Positions 1-12,860 of a stretch of DNA of 64,000 bases are shown here, piece by piece. Source of the DNA: Prostheceraeus crozeri (Eukaryota > Platyhelminthes > Polycladida > Euryleptidae); assembly GCA_907163375.1 (NCBI GenBank), contig CAJQUW010008688.1:5001-69000 (forward strand), given 5' to 3'. A program made the translations under genes and the position numbers. The notes below the pieces were generated by a model, which searched no databases, was not told the DNA's origin, and saw nothing but the letters and a program-made list of their open reading frames with translations. Each line of letters opens with the position of its first letter. The stretch's first letter is position 1.

Positions 1-431
1 AATATGTTTTTTAATATTTTTAAAAAATAATTTTTAAAATATTTTTATTTAAATTAAATTCTAATTATTAATAATCTATATTATGTTAATTATTTTATTA
101 AAAATATTTTAATTTTTTTATTTTTATTTAATATAAATAAATTTAAAATTTTATAAAATAATATTATTTATTTTAAAAAATTTTTCCTTAATATTTAATT
201 AAAAATAAAATAATTAATAAAAATACAAAAAAAAATAATAAAAAAAAAAAAGAATTATTAAAGTATTTATTTTATTCTTTAAATATCAAAATAATTGTTT
301 TATTTATGATAATTTTTTTATTATTATTTTTAATAAATTTCATAGATTATGTTCTTAGAAAATTATTTTTATATATATTTTTTAAAATAAAAATTAAAAA
401 AAAAAAAAAAAAATAAAAAAAAAAAAAAATA

Positions 432-476
<45 letters not shown>

Positions 477-2013
477 AAAGAAAAAAAAAAATAAAAAAAA
501 AAAAAAAAAAATAAGCAAAAAAACAAAATAAAAAAAAAAAAAAAAATAAAACAATATTTAAAATTAAAAATAAATAAAACCAAAAAAAAACAAAACAAAA
601 GAAACAAAATAAAAAAAAATCGCAAAAAAAAAACCAAAAAATCAAGATAACAGAAACAGAAGTAAAAAACAAACACCAAAAAAAATAAAAAAAAAAAATA
701 AAAACAAAAAAAATACACCACACATTCAGAATAAATACACAATTAACAAATACACAAAATAAAAAAACAAAAAAAACATTAAAAAACCTGATAACCAATA
801 TATTATAAAAAAAATAGTAAAAAAATAATGAAATAAAAAAAAATTTATTATATATTAGATATCTTAATTAAATTAAGTTAGAATTTTTTATTTTAGTTTA
901 TTAATTATATTAAGAATTTTAGAATATATTATATAAATTTTTTTTGATTTATTTTAATATATTTATTATATAGTTAAATATTATTGATATTATATATATT
1001 ATGTTTATTGGAAATTTTTAATAAATATTGGATGTTGTAATGATTTTGATTTATTATTATTTAAAATATTTTTAAAATTAATATTATTAATTTATTATTA
1101 ATAAAAATTTATTATATTAAATTTATATTTTTGTTTTATATATTATAATTTTAATTAATATGATATTATTTGATTATAAAAAAATATAATTAAATATTAT
1201 TAAAATTAATATTATTATAATTCAAATAGATATAAATAATTATATAGTTATAATTTTGATAATTTAAAAATTATTTGAAAAATTTTTATTAATATTTTAA
1301 TCAAATATGATATTTTTTATTATTTATTTTATATTTATTATTATTTTTATTTAATTATATTAATTATTAATTTTCTTATTTTTATTATTTTTTAATATAA
1401 GAGATAGTACAAATAATATATTATTTTTTGTTTTTGATATTTCTATTTTTTTTTTATTTTTTTTTTTTTTTTTTAATAATTCATAATATAATTTACATGT
1501 ATAATTATTATTTATTAAATTTAATATTTATATTTTTTTATTATTTATATTAAATATAAAAAATATTATAAAATATAATTAATATAATTTAATTTATAAA
1601 AAATTTTAAAAAATAAATATATAAAATAAATTTATTTAATATTTAATATATATATTTAAAATAAATTATAATTAATATTATTATTAATTTATTTAATAAT
1701 ATAAAAATAAAAATAAAAAAATATAATAATAATAATAATTATATTATTTAATCTTATAAAATTTATTTTAATATTAATTAATTATATTATAATATTATTT
1801 TAATATTATTAATATTTTATATATTATTTATATTTATAATATATTATTAATAAAAAAAATATATAATATAAATAAAAATAATACAATAATAAAATTGAAA
1901 ATAAAAAATAAAAAAAAATTTAAATAAAAAAAAAAAAAATAAAATAAATTATTTTATAATAAAAATATAATTTTTTAATTTTTATTTTTTTTTTTAATTA
2001 AATTTTTTTTTCC
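1..2013. repeat. Extreme A/T low-complexity block
   Basis: Almost every base is A or T, with long poly-A (about 400-560) and poly-T runs and very few G or C. C and G become somewhat commoner only around 600-790. The block ends sharply near 2013, where ordinary mixed-composition sequence starts. Translated frames here are only Phe/Leu/Ile/Lys/Asn strings and are not genes. It could be an AT-rich satellite or scaffold-edge repeat, or sequence of poor assembly quality; the bases alone do not decide. Confidence 0.9.
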
Positions 2014-5000
2014 AAAAAAATCATGGATTGTCAGCTTAATTCGTCCATTTGAGAAATTATATTAATTGCACCTACTTTGTAGCAATATCCCTAGCAATTA
2101 TTTGGAATATTAATTTTTCATTGCCCCTGTTTATCAGTGATGTTTGCGCTCGGTGAGGTTTCTGTCATGAAAAAACAGAAAAGAAGAAGAATGACAAAGA
2201 AAAACAGACAGAACGCTATTATTTATCAGTGGCCGTCATAAGGCAGGTAACATCTAAATCTGCTTGTCGTCGGTTAAAAGGGTAAAGGGAGCCTAGCGGA
2301 CGATATACTGATTGATTTGTCCTTGCATATCTTTCATATCACCTGTTTTTTTTCAAGTGAAATCTCAAAAGATGTAAGGACCGTCAAGTTTGGGCGGTTC
2401 GTCCAAGTAAATTGCGGATGTATACGTCTTAGTGAAAATTTGCTGAGCTTGCAGCTGCTGTCCACAGTTGCCCTCCATCGCAGTGCTGGTACGGAGCGAG
2501 TATTTGTTTTCAGCTTATGCCGCACCGATACCCACACAAAACCGAGAAACCGTTCTTGCACACCCGTGGTTCGTGAAGATTGTAAACAGTTCACTTAGCT
2601 TCTTTAGATGATGACATTGACTTGAGTGTGAACGAGTGAAAGGATTGTTGTAATGATTGGGCCGTCTTGTTGGCATTCTTGTTCAAGCCCTACTCATTGC
2701 TTTTTTAGGCCCATATTAAGTAAGAGATGATGCAAATTGTGTAGAGATGTAATTAAGGAGTTTTGCTATGTTTAGACTTTTTGCACTAGCAGATTTATTT
2801 TTTTAATTGTCTTTCTGATTTTCCCGTGTAGAATACACGCGTATGCTTAGCAGTTGTTCAACAAGATATCCTGATATTTTTTACATGTAGGGCCTTAGTT
2901 CTCTCTTTTATATTTGTGCCTTCTTTCTGTAAGCCAGATGAGAATATTCCTGTCAATGTCAGAGCTGGATCAAAAACCTAAATTTAGTTGCGTAGCGGAG
3001 TACATGTGCATTGTATTCCAAATTCATGGCATTATCATAACTTGACATGACTTAGACTGCCGTATGTCGTTGACCTGGAACAGGCCGGTTAATATTCCAA
3101 AGGAATTTTAACTGAGCAATGCTAACTAAGTCAAATATTGCCATAATCATAAGGTCGGGTTGGATAAATTTCGTCTATATATAGAACTATCTTAATCTGT
3201 ATTGTATATAACTTGCACGTAATATTAATTGCAGAGCTTTATGGGCAAAGCTGTCGGACCCATCTTGCGAATAATGTTTCAAATAAAATGAAACTCGCTG
3301 CGAATAAATATTGACTTGGTCCTAGCGATAAATTGTACCTTGGACATTCTTACATTTATATGAAACCTATGATGTCTTACATAATAAACACTGGTCTACA
3401 GAGGGGAAAAGGCAAACTATAACAAAACTATTACATGTATTCATACCGCTATCATTAGTTAAAGCTTCATATTAGTCACAAGCTCTTACAGCTGGTAACA
3501 GTTTCATAAAATAATAAAGCAGCATAGTCCGAGCATCATCAACTGAGTTACTGTGGATTTGTAACCGCATACGAAGCTGTCAAAGCCAATGTTTAAGAAG
3601 TTGCCGATATTTCTAAGAAGAAAGGATAACCGACTTGAATTTCACAAATAATTTTCCATTGATTATAAGACAAAACAATAAAATTCAAATTGCATTCTGA
3701 TATTTGTTGTCCGGATAAATGCATAGAAATATTCATTTTGTAACCACCAAAAAACTGCGCTCGATGCCAGTGAAATTCTAACGAAACTGGAGTCATTTGA
3801 ACGCTCCACACTTCCTAACACGATTTACTCATATTTTTTGATATTCAGTTATACGAGCACCTGCTCTGAAAGGATGCAGAATCACAATGTCTAGCCGTGT
3901 TTATCATTTGCATTGCCATTAAGTTGTCCAAAGTATCCAGCGAAACAGCTGGTGGTTTTTTAAGATCACCCCGAAAAGATCAGAATCAAGCGATGAGTGA
4001 ATGTTAAATGGAATGTACTCTCATCTCTTACAAACCGGTTCTTACCTTCCCATTCAAAAAATTTTGAAAGCGCATTCTAAAGACGTGGATGCTGCAAAAA
4101 CAACTGTACCCCCATTTTGATAACCAGCATCACAGGCAGAAAATTTCAATAGCTGACCCAGGAAAAATAGACAGTTATGGAGATTTTCTCCTAAAATGAT
4201 GCCAAGTCCATAAAAATGCAATGGTCCGAATCTCGAACCATCGTTGGATCCATCAGTGTGTGAGCGTTGACCTAGCTCCGACAATCAGTTCTGCCCATAG
4301 AAATAAACGTTTATTGCAAGTTAACAATTTTATCTTTTTAGTTTGTCTTTTTATTTTGTGCACTTTCTATGGTTCTGCCACTAACGTTGCAACCACAGAC
4401 AGTCTTTCGTAAAAAGAGTCGTTGCCACAGCGGCATTCCAAGGCTTGTTTTAAAAGAACAAGAGGACGTCACCATCAAAAAAAAGTGAAAACAGTTAAAG
4501 CAAAAAAAGGAAAAAATTTTTGTGACAATAAAGTCGATGCTTCAGAGCACTAAAGATAAAAGTAAGAGCATCGGACAGAAAGAAACACAGGGAATGAAAC
4601 ATTTAATATGATGTAGAACTATCGAGCCGATTGATAATACTGCAGGAAAGCACATTGTCTCACCGCGAATTAGATTCCATTGCACACAATTTTTCGTCAA
4701 AGACCTTCGTCTTTGCAGAAAATAGTGTGATCATCAATTAATAATGCACTACCAATTATTCCAGCATACAGATGGCAAAACTTTTGTTGCCTTGTGCAGC
4801 TCGCCGCCACAGATCGACTTCAGTTCCTCCAGGTGCGCTGGAAATTTGGGTGGACCTATACCCTCAAGCTCGATGCATTGCCCCGAGACAGAGAGAATTG
4901 ATGGGGAAATACATGCAATATTAATGGAAAAACCAAGCAAGACAGCAGCAGTGAGGAAGGAGGATGAATGAAAGAGTAACATCATACTTGATCATACTCC

Positions 5001-6320
5001 TGACACACATGCAACTACACCGCTAATTTCCTCTCAATCCACTTTTTCTCTTTCGACCGAGTTATAACTGTTTCTTTTTTTGATGAAAACTTCAGCTTTC
5101 TGTCAATTGCGATTGGTTTAATTTCCTTTTGTGTTACCTTCCTTCAGCGCCTGTTATAAACTGGAAACGGATCATCTTAAATGACTTGTAATAAACAAGA
5201 ATTTTTTTGTTGTAAAATTTTTGGTGTGTTTAGTTGTAAGGTTAGTGACTTTTGACTATAATTTGCTACATGCCACATTATGTACTACGATAAAGATGAT
5301 TCGGTGACAAAATGCCAGTTTATAATTTAGTATTAATAACAACAAAATGGCTCCTAAGTAACAGTAGATCAGTAGTAAGCAAGTGTTTTCTAAATGCAGA
5401 TATTTTGCAAAATCTTTTGGTGAGTCATCACGACGGAACGTATTACTTTCAAAAATCGCTTATTACAATAAACACTTAGTTTTTATTGTATTATAATTGC
5501 GGAGATTGCACAAGACATTTTTGAAAATCAGTGTGTCCCGACAGATATTGGGCTTGGTAAAAGTTTTTGATATGAGCGTGTTTTTACCTCCTCTTCAATA
5601 ATCATGATATATGAATACCGTATCATTGCGGTATTAGTAGGCCTGCGAAATTTTTTGTAGAGCTTGCGAAAATAATGTGAAATCTCTGGCCCGACACTAC
5701 TGATCTGATAGATAAAACGTGAAAGAACGTAAGTGCATGTTATTGTTGTTTCATTGGAATTTTTGATTTAATTGGTAATAGTTTGTTCTGTAAAATGTAA
5801 AACGTATTATGTTCGTCAGTCTGTACTAATCCTTCTTTTGTTAATGGTTGTGTTTCCCAGTACACGGATTCCTCATCAATTGCATTGTTTTGGGGCTTTT
5901 CTCAGCTCATTTAAAGTGGGTCTCGTTATATCTGGTAAAGTTTGCAATTATTATGATCATTTAACAGCATTTTTGTGTGGAATGACGTTGAAGGTGTCGT
6001 TTTCTCCCGATACACATGGTTCTTTCCAATGCCATTGAAAGTTCAAATTGTGCTTCTGATTTGGCAGCTCAATTCTCTACTTGTATATTATAGTATGTAT
6101 TTAAGATAGGAATCATTTTCAAAATTTGTGCTGTTTGAAAGATGGGATTAGGTCATTCTCGTGTCTCTGCAGCTCAAAATCTAAAGTCGTGTACATGACC
6201 TTCCATAATTTATGTACGATGTAGATGATATAAAAGGATTGATCAATATTGAAAGAGTATAAAGCACGTGATTACATAAGAACTTGAAAGAAGAATGTAA
6301 TAAATGATCACTTTGAGTAA
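2014..6320. other. Gene-free stretch
   Basis: Ordinary mixed-composition DNA. I see no open frame with recognisable protein content, no terminal inverted repeat and no RNA gene. The short frames here, including the opposite-strand pair near 2317-2598, have no domain-like character. Confidence 0.5.
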
Positions 6321-6443
6321 TCGAAAAATTGCCGATGCTGTTGAAAATATATTCCCAAACTTCGTCTGTCTCGACCGCGTCAGGGACGACCGAAAATTTG
6401 AGAATATATTTTCAACTCAAACAGCATCGGCTAAGTTTTTCGA
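6321..6443. repeat. Long imperfect hairpin (inverted repeat)
   Basis: Two arms of about 40 bases read as reverse complements with small gaps. The left arm contains GCCGATGCTGTT then GAAAATATATTC; the right arm contains GAATATATTTTC then AACAGCATCGGC. About 38 bases separate them. It could be a foldback element, a MITE remnant or a stem-loop transcript source. No coding frame is associated. Confidence 0.75.
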
Positions 6444-8254
6444 TTTTTAAAACAGTAGGCGGTTTAATGCGGGAAACAATTAAATGATTAGTTTGAAAAT
6501 GAATTCCAGTTCAGCTACAATTAGTCATCTAAATCAATAAAGAATCTGTCTAAGATCCGCGCGTGCCCCGAAATTTTGAAAGAACATGTGTGAATTTTGA
6601 CAAAAACCGGTATACATTGCTAATCAGGTAGTTCATAATAGGGTACATAATCAGTAAAAGTCAACCTTCAGAATGTCCAATTTTGAGTAAGCCCCTCCCC
6701 CTCCTATTTTGACGTCAATGCAAGCAGCCCCTACAATGTTTTAAAAATAACATGTAATTTTTTGTTTCTTTGCAGGTGGTTAATCACCGTTGGTGATCTC
6801 CGACATTTGATGTCTTTACTTTCCTTTGTCCTCTATAACTTTCGTACTCGCTGGAGCTGAGCACTGCGTCAAGTAGTGCAATTGGATTATTAGCTATGGT
6901 TGATCTTTCAATATTCTTGCGAATGGTATGGATAATACTGATGGAAATAATCTTTTGTTTTGAATCCATGGAGTATATGCATGTCATACTTCTGTGTCAG
7001 ACTTCTTTCACAATCGAAACGTGTTATCGTTTAATACTTTACATATAGGCCCCCTGAAGTGTCTGTGGCTGTTTATGATGCCAAATTTACCGATGACTTA
7101 CTGTTAATCATATACATCAATCGGTTTATATGCATTTTTCAAGATCCTTGCGAGTCCTAAGTTATGTCAGCCATGATATCGTGAATGCTTCGTAATTTGT
7201 CGACTAAATGAATGTATTGCATTTCATATATATTAACCCATATAGGCAGGATAATACAGTGAGATTATATCCAACTTCATAATACACGCATGGTCTTAGT
7301 TATCTATCATTTCCGTTGAAATTCCAGTTCATAAATCCTAGAGCCACTAACAGGTCTCTTAAACGAATTAATGTAATTTTTCTTTGGATACGGAAGTAAT
7401 CAGGTTGTTAAGTAAGTTATAAATTTTGTTAAGTAATCCCCAATCTTTGAATTGCTGCTGCAGCTGTGCCTGTGATAAAGTATGTAAAACAATTCAATTT
7501 TAATTTTTAGAATTGACTCTTTTTGAAGTTTTACTGTTTTTCTTTTATGCCAACTTAATTTAGCTTTATGATCCAACTTCAGAGAACTCAATGTTTGTAA
7601 AGAGAAAGACTAGCGAACATTGTTAATAGTGAACTTTTTTTTCGTTGTGTTTTTTTAGCCTCCAGTGTTTACACGATTGTGTGTTGTGGGTTTTGAAGAA
7701 TATCTAGGCATACCTAAATGAGCTATGGATAATTTCCGTAATAGGAATTTCAGTAGTTTCTAGCATGCCAAATCAGATATGATTTACCATGCAGTTTGAA
7801 TGAAAACAATGGCGCGGTCAGTTGTGATTTCATTTTTTGAACCGCATGATCGATCCAGATATGAATTGAATAAAATATATGAAGATCCCATTTGTGATTA
7901 ACACCCCAGTCGCAAGTGCAATGAATCACTGCTATTTCTAGACACGAACTAAGTTCGTAGTTCCACACTCATTGGAGAATTCAATCTGTTATCGATCGTG
8001 CTGTTTAATAAGCCGCAACTTCACCTTCCGGTCCTTTCTACGTCCATCAAGTGCATCGTAAATATCAGGCATGATTTTTTTACAACATCAATGGCACAGA
8101 TAAATCATTGATACTTTATGATCATGCCATGATAATATTCATCATGAGGAAAATAATGAATCTTCGCCTTCTCTGCATGAATCAATGATTCTCCATGCAT
8201 GAAACATAGCATTTCGCCATGCTTGAAGTCATGCATTCCCATGCTGAATCATGA
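6444..8254. other. Gene-free stretch
   Basis: No supported gene or repeat. A run of ATGATT/CATGAA-like short motifs occurs around 8040-8240, just left of the MITE candidate, without a clear period. Confidence 0.45.
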
Positions 8255-9033
8255 CCCTGTGGGAACGAATCTTGCGAAAAACTGGGCGAATGTCAGCTGC
8301 AGAATATCATGCCTAAAGTTCAGTCATATTGCGGGATATTCGCTGAGGCGAAAGTTCGCCGGCGACAATTCGCGCTCTATATGTCACCTTTTACTTTTGA
8401 CTTTCTCTCTTATTTTCTTTAGTAATCCGCCTCTACAGCCAAGGCTCTATTGTCTCCCTCACCTCACTATCCCCCACACATATGGCTAATTTATCTAAGA
8501 AATATGTGCAGACTATTATCCTTTGATAATGATAAGAATATAGAGAATCCGCATAAATCAATTTTCATAACATCTCTTGACATTCAATAATTTACAACAA
8601 TGACAAATATGTGAATGATATCATGGTATTTACTGCGACATTTATGGAAGATAAATACTTTTTTTAGTTTAAGCCTTCGTGAATTAAAAAAAGATCCCTT
8701 TTTATCAGATCAGACTGAGTATACAATATATTTTCATGTGAAGGTAATATACGAACATTACTACTTACCACTAATTAGTTGCTACAATATCCACGATTTC
8801 GCCGGTAGTCGAAAAATCAGCTCGCATTAGTAGACAAATATCTACCAACGAATTATAGCAACTTTTTCGCCACCTGTCGTGTTTTAATTTTAAACAAGTT
8901 TTTTGATAAATTATGACCATTTTAACATGCGGAGATAGTTTTTACACGAAAATGAACCTTTAAAAAAATTATCCACAAAATCGCTACCTCGCCAGATAAT
9001 CTGTTGATATTAGCAAGATGCGTTCCCACAGGG
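8255..9033. mobile_element. Candidate MITE, about 780 bp
   Basis: The left end reads CCCTGTGGGAACGAATCTTG and the reverse complement of the right end reads CCCTGTGGGAACGCATCTTG, 19 of 20 identical. The interior repeats TTCGCC/GGCGAA motifs near both ends (8285, 8340-8370, 8800, 8868, 8988). No transposase frame lies between the ends, so it would be non-autonomous. I could not find a convincing target duplication, so the superfamily is open. Confidence 0.55.
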
Positions 9034-9773
9034 GAGTGTCCTAAATATTTCACCAAATCTCCAACTGTTCCCCGATCTTCAAATTCGACTGCTGATTCCC
9101 GACGGTCCTTTGAGAACAATAGAATTGAGAATTTGATCAGAGAATCTATTGAGGAAGATTCGTTTTGATTCTCTCGATGCTCTGCGTTCGAAACTAGGTA
9201 ATTCTTCAGGTCACCCTCGCCCCACCAATATTGTGAAGGTAGATCATCAATCGTGTTTGACTTTTATGTACGTCAGTGTTTCTAACATCGAACTTATGGC
9301 TCCTGTTCACAAAGCTACGGTGATCGTCGACGAAAGCATGAGCGTGCGAGTATTCGTGCTGTCATCAAAATTAGCGAATTCCAACTTTCGCCATATCTTC
9401 AGTGGAGATAAAGTAAAAACCATTTCTTGGAACTTTGTAACGTTATTGCCTGTACGAAGAATTTGTCAGAAAAGCATTTAGATAACAACAGTAGCTCTCA
9501 GTACCTAGAACTCGCTGCTTCTTTTCTTGAAACATTTTTAGATTGTGAAAGTCAATCCCGAATTTGAAATGTACCACCTAGTATAATTTTGTTATTGAAC
9601 TTTTTTATGTCAATAAAACAATTGCTTGAATCAGAAAAGAAAATTCCGTGTACTTGGTCAAATTCAGCAGAAACTTATTTCCACTGTTATGCATGATGAC
9701 TCCTTTCTGATTGTGTTAAACCAGACGCTTTATGTGAGTCCAAAGTGGTTGGTGGATTTTTTGTCACCAGAAA
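9034..9773. other. Unassigned DNA left of a P-type fragment
   Basis: Contains an open frame on the plus strand (9149-9481) that I do not recognise. It may be decayed upstream coding sequence of the P-type element that follows, but no P-specific motif is visible in it. Confidence 0.3.
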
Positions 9774-10231
9774 TTGTTGGATTTGGACAATTTATTAGAA
9801 AATGATGTAAATATAATTTACTATGTTGCTGGTTACATCGGTAGAATGTTGCACGCCAATTCAAATGTTCGGAATGTAAAATTCTGCTTATTGCAAATGA
9901 TTCTGTCGACGAGTGTCCACCGTTTACGATTCCGCTGGGTAGTAGCCAGCTTTTTGAAATGGCCAATCGAGGTTGTTTGGCTGAGCCCTCAGATTTGTGC
10001 TTTCTTATAAGCGCGATCGGCTACCTCTCTTACGCTGTCATTTTTGACAATGATGCTTCGAAATCACGTTTCCTTTCAGCGCAAAATCATCGCTCTCTGT
10101 TTGTGAAAGCAACATCTGATATGATGCGTAAATTCTGTAATAGGCCTATATCGACGAGATGTAAATCAAATCATATTGCTGTTGACCATATTCTCACACG
10201 AATGTACAATTGTTTGTCAAAGAATAACTAA
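9774..10231 (+). pseudogene. P-element-type transposase, C-terminal remnant
   Basis: Two overlapping frames carry C-terminal features typical of P-element/THAP9-like transposases. The first has DVNIIYYVAGYIGR, the usual YVAGYI signature. The second has ELFEMANRGCLAEPSDLCF, read across a frameshift near 9950. Translation ends at 10231, and a terminal repeat shared with another copy lies 490 bases downstream at 10723. The N-terminal THAP finger and the catalytic region are not readable here. The family is inferred from motifs only. Broken and not functional. Confidence 0.6.
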
Positions 10232-10654
10232 AACGAGTGTACACAAAAGATGAGTCGGCAAGTATTACAAAAAAATGCAGGAAACTTCAGAGTGATTTTT
10301 GATGTACACAATGGTTGTCAAATCATGTAAATATGATGTTGTAAATATTCCTTCATTTTCTGTAAATAGTTCTTGCAATATTTTCTTATTTGTTGAATAA
10401 ATGTTTTAACACGAATTTTTGTAAATATTGTAAAATTATGTAAAAAAAACAGGAAACTGTAGAGAAATGCTGCGATACTGCGAACTGTAATAAATTTTCT
10501 TGTCATATTCTTCATTGCTTTCATTATTTATAGTGTATAAAGATGGGGATGTGCGTATATACATATGATATGCAATTAATAGTTGCACATAGCGATTTAG
10601 TATCTTGAATTAGGTAACATGAGTGGTAGTGTTCTAAACTACTAATGAAAGTAA

Positions 10655-10723
10655 CCCTCATTATGTCAGTAGTGCGACGTTGTTGTTCTTCCCGTAACAG
10701 AATATATAATCTATAATTCCCTG
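10655..10723 (-). repeat. Right terminal repeat of a P-type element
   Basis: Read on the minus strand, the end begins CAGGGAATTATAGATTATA and continues to TGTTACGGGAAGAAC. The same end, about 50 bases with few differences, recurs at 30502 on the plus strand. It marks the right edge of the element whose transposase remnant ends at 10231. No matching left end was found. Confidence 0.65.
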
Positions 10724-11356
10724 AACACAGCAAATAGCCCATCCGTTGCTGATAGAGTGCTGTTATGACGGTTCTCTTTGGTTTTTAATTTCAGTTGATC
10801 TACGAATGGAATCAATTTGTCCAGACTGTGACCATGTGCGGATTTGGACTGCTGTGCATGCGATAATCGACCGACAACTTTTATATTGGCAAAGCAAGAA
10901 AGAAATAACTCCCCTATACAGTCGAGATTCTTTTAAGTTGATTACAAAGCACATGGTAACCTCGTTTCATCGACCATTGAAGGCGCGGGACGCCGAAGTA
11001 ATTAGTCTACTTTCTAACTTGATTGTCTTAACAGAATCTCAACCGTAACACCAAGAGGAGATTTCTTTCTTCCTTTGCCAATATGAATATGATCTCCCGT
11101 TGTTTGCTCAAGTACGTAAAAATTTCCAAATACATTCAAAATAACTTCAAAAACATTTGAGCTTTCATGTTTTGTTTATGCAATCAATGACGATCCGGTT
11201 ACGTAGGAGATATTTATATTGCCATTTCAAAATAGAACTGATAACTTGACGAGATGATCCATGTAAGTTGAAAACAAAGCGATGATATGATAGAAAAATA
11301 TTTTTAGAAAAACGTAAAAAATGTTCATACAATACATAATCATCTAAAATCTGAAG
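10724..11356. other. Downstream flank of MGMT
   Basis: Covers the likely 3' untranslated region and downstream flank of MGMT (minus strand). No canonical AATAAA on the minus strand is obvious next to the stop codon. The open frame at 10746-11048 (plus) is not recognisable as a protein. Confidence 0.4.
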
Positions 11357-11625
11357 CTAATTAATTGAAGTGTGTTCATGATCTAACAGCCACTTTTTCG
11401 TGAGATTTCTTGTACCTCGAGCGTACATCCCTTGGGAACCATCACTTCGAATAACACGGTGACAAGGAATGATTATTTGAACGGGATTCTGTCGCATCGC
11501 TTGTCCCACTGCTCGACACGCTTTGGAGGATGATCCACAAGCAACTGCTAGCCCATTGTAAGATATAGTATTGCCAAACGGCACCCGCTGCAGCAAAGTT
11601 TCCCAAACACGATAGCGGAATGAAT
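11357..11625 (-). CDS. MGMT: MGMT, terminal coding exon (catalytic domain)
   Basis: Last exon of O6-alkylguanine-DNA alkyltransferase, a nuclear suicide repair protein that moves an alkyl group from O6-guanine to its own cysteine. The exon starts after a pyrimidine-rich acceptor ending at 11626 and runs to a stop at 11357-11359. It encodes the whole C-terminal DNA-binding and active-site domain in one piece. Visible hallmarks are the helix-turn-helix with the intercalating arginine (KACRAVGQAMR), the active-site motif IIIPCHRVI with its cysteine, the ISY tyrosine, the asparagine of NPV, and the KKWLLDHE end that supplies the active-site glutamate. The exon begins in phase 1 and joins the exon at 15400 to make a GAT codon. 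No stop or frameshift is seen, so this looks like a live gene. Confidence 0.93.
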
Positions 11626-12156
11626 CTGGAGAAAGAGAAACAATTGTCTGGTATTTGCATATATAATGATTATGATCATGTCAAGCCAAGTCATGAAATA
11701 TATTTAGCTCAGACTATAATACGTGGCGCGAATTTATTCCTGACAAAGAGGAGTCCATCCTGACATAGTAAATCTTGTGAAACTGATCAGAGAAACATTG
11801 ACGACAGTTGTTGGAAACAACAAAATTCTCAGCAATGAAGAATTACAATTACAGGATATTCAATGGGTTTCTCGAAACAGTTAACAGTTCTTAGGATCCA
11901 CGTGAGATTAGGTTTCGGTTATGATCCTGGAACTCTTTTTTGCAGTTGCAAGTCTATCGACATTCTTTGACATAAACTCCCAAATGTTGAAGGAGTGGAA
12001 AACATTCTGTAGTAACTAAAAATACTCAAGTGATGGCGACAAGCGGGGGATCGTGTTTGAATGGCTAAATTCCATAAAAATAGCTCACACCCTTAAATTT
12101 TCCGTAAAATTTAAGCTTGCTGAAAAGAATAACGAGTTTTTTGCTTAACATTTACA

Positions 12157-12860
12157 GCCGATTGATCGAAAGAGGTCTCTGGTCTGGTTTTCGTCGACCT
12201 GGGTTTTACTCGTACACCACCCAGTCTAGTTTTTCCCGCTAGATAGAAACTCTTCCTAAAACCTAGGTCGCTTTCTGAAATCCAAATACAACTTAACCGG
12301 GTGGTTTTTGTCGACCTAGTGGGTGCATGGTTTTTCATGCGTAAATGTTGTGATTTTTGGTCAATACCTCTTTTCTATTAACTGAGCAAGATATTAAAAG
12401 TTTATATGACATTAGTAAATATAATGCGGATCTTTTACATGCAAATTCATGCTTGTATAATGAAGTAAGGGATTGGTCATAGTCACTATTTGTTTCAGAG
12501 GAAATCCCTGAGCCCGATGTTGGCAAACAAAAACTAATTTCAAAATTCCGAGTGCATTCGGTGCGCTCCGCGCGTCATCTTCAGAGAAACTGATTTGTAC
12601 AGAAACCATATCATACTGACACCAGCAGATGAGTGGAGATCAGAAATGCATAGTAGTGTTAAAAGAATAGCGAACAACGTTCTCCCATAACGTTTTTCAC
12701 CAGCGCATATGTTTCTTCTACCCCCACCCCCCCTGATATGTATATTCCTCCAATTTTACAGCTAAAAAACACATGTAAGTCAATATTATTCTATTCGACG
12801 TATTTCTATAAATGGTGTCCGTTTACAGGTACTATCCGAGATTTTTCGATCAATCGGCTG
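12157..12860. repeat. Possible foldback or MITE ends
   Basis: The sequence ACAGCCGATTGATCGAAA near 12159 recurs as its reverse complement, TTTTCGATCAATCGGCTGT, near 12843. The 700 bases between contain no transposase frame but include a repeated GTCGACCTRGG-like motif around 12195 and 12310. The ends are short, and no target duplication is evident. Confidence 0.35.

Noticed and set aside
347-798. Overlapping minus-strand frames rich in Phe in the A/T block
   Set aside because: They are translations of poly-A and poly-T; no protein character.
4583-4620. Left end of the P-type element that ends at 10723
   Set aside because: Only ACACAGGGAAT is shared with the expected junction; the following bases do not match the end.
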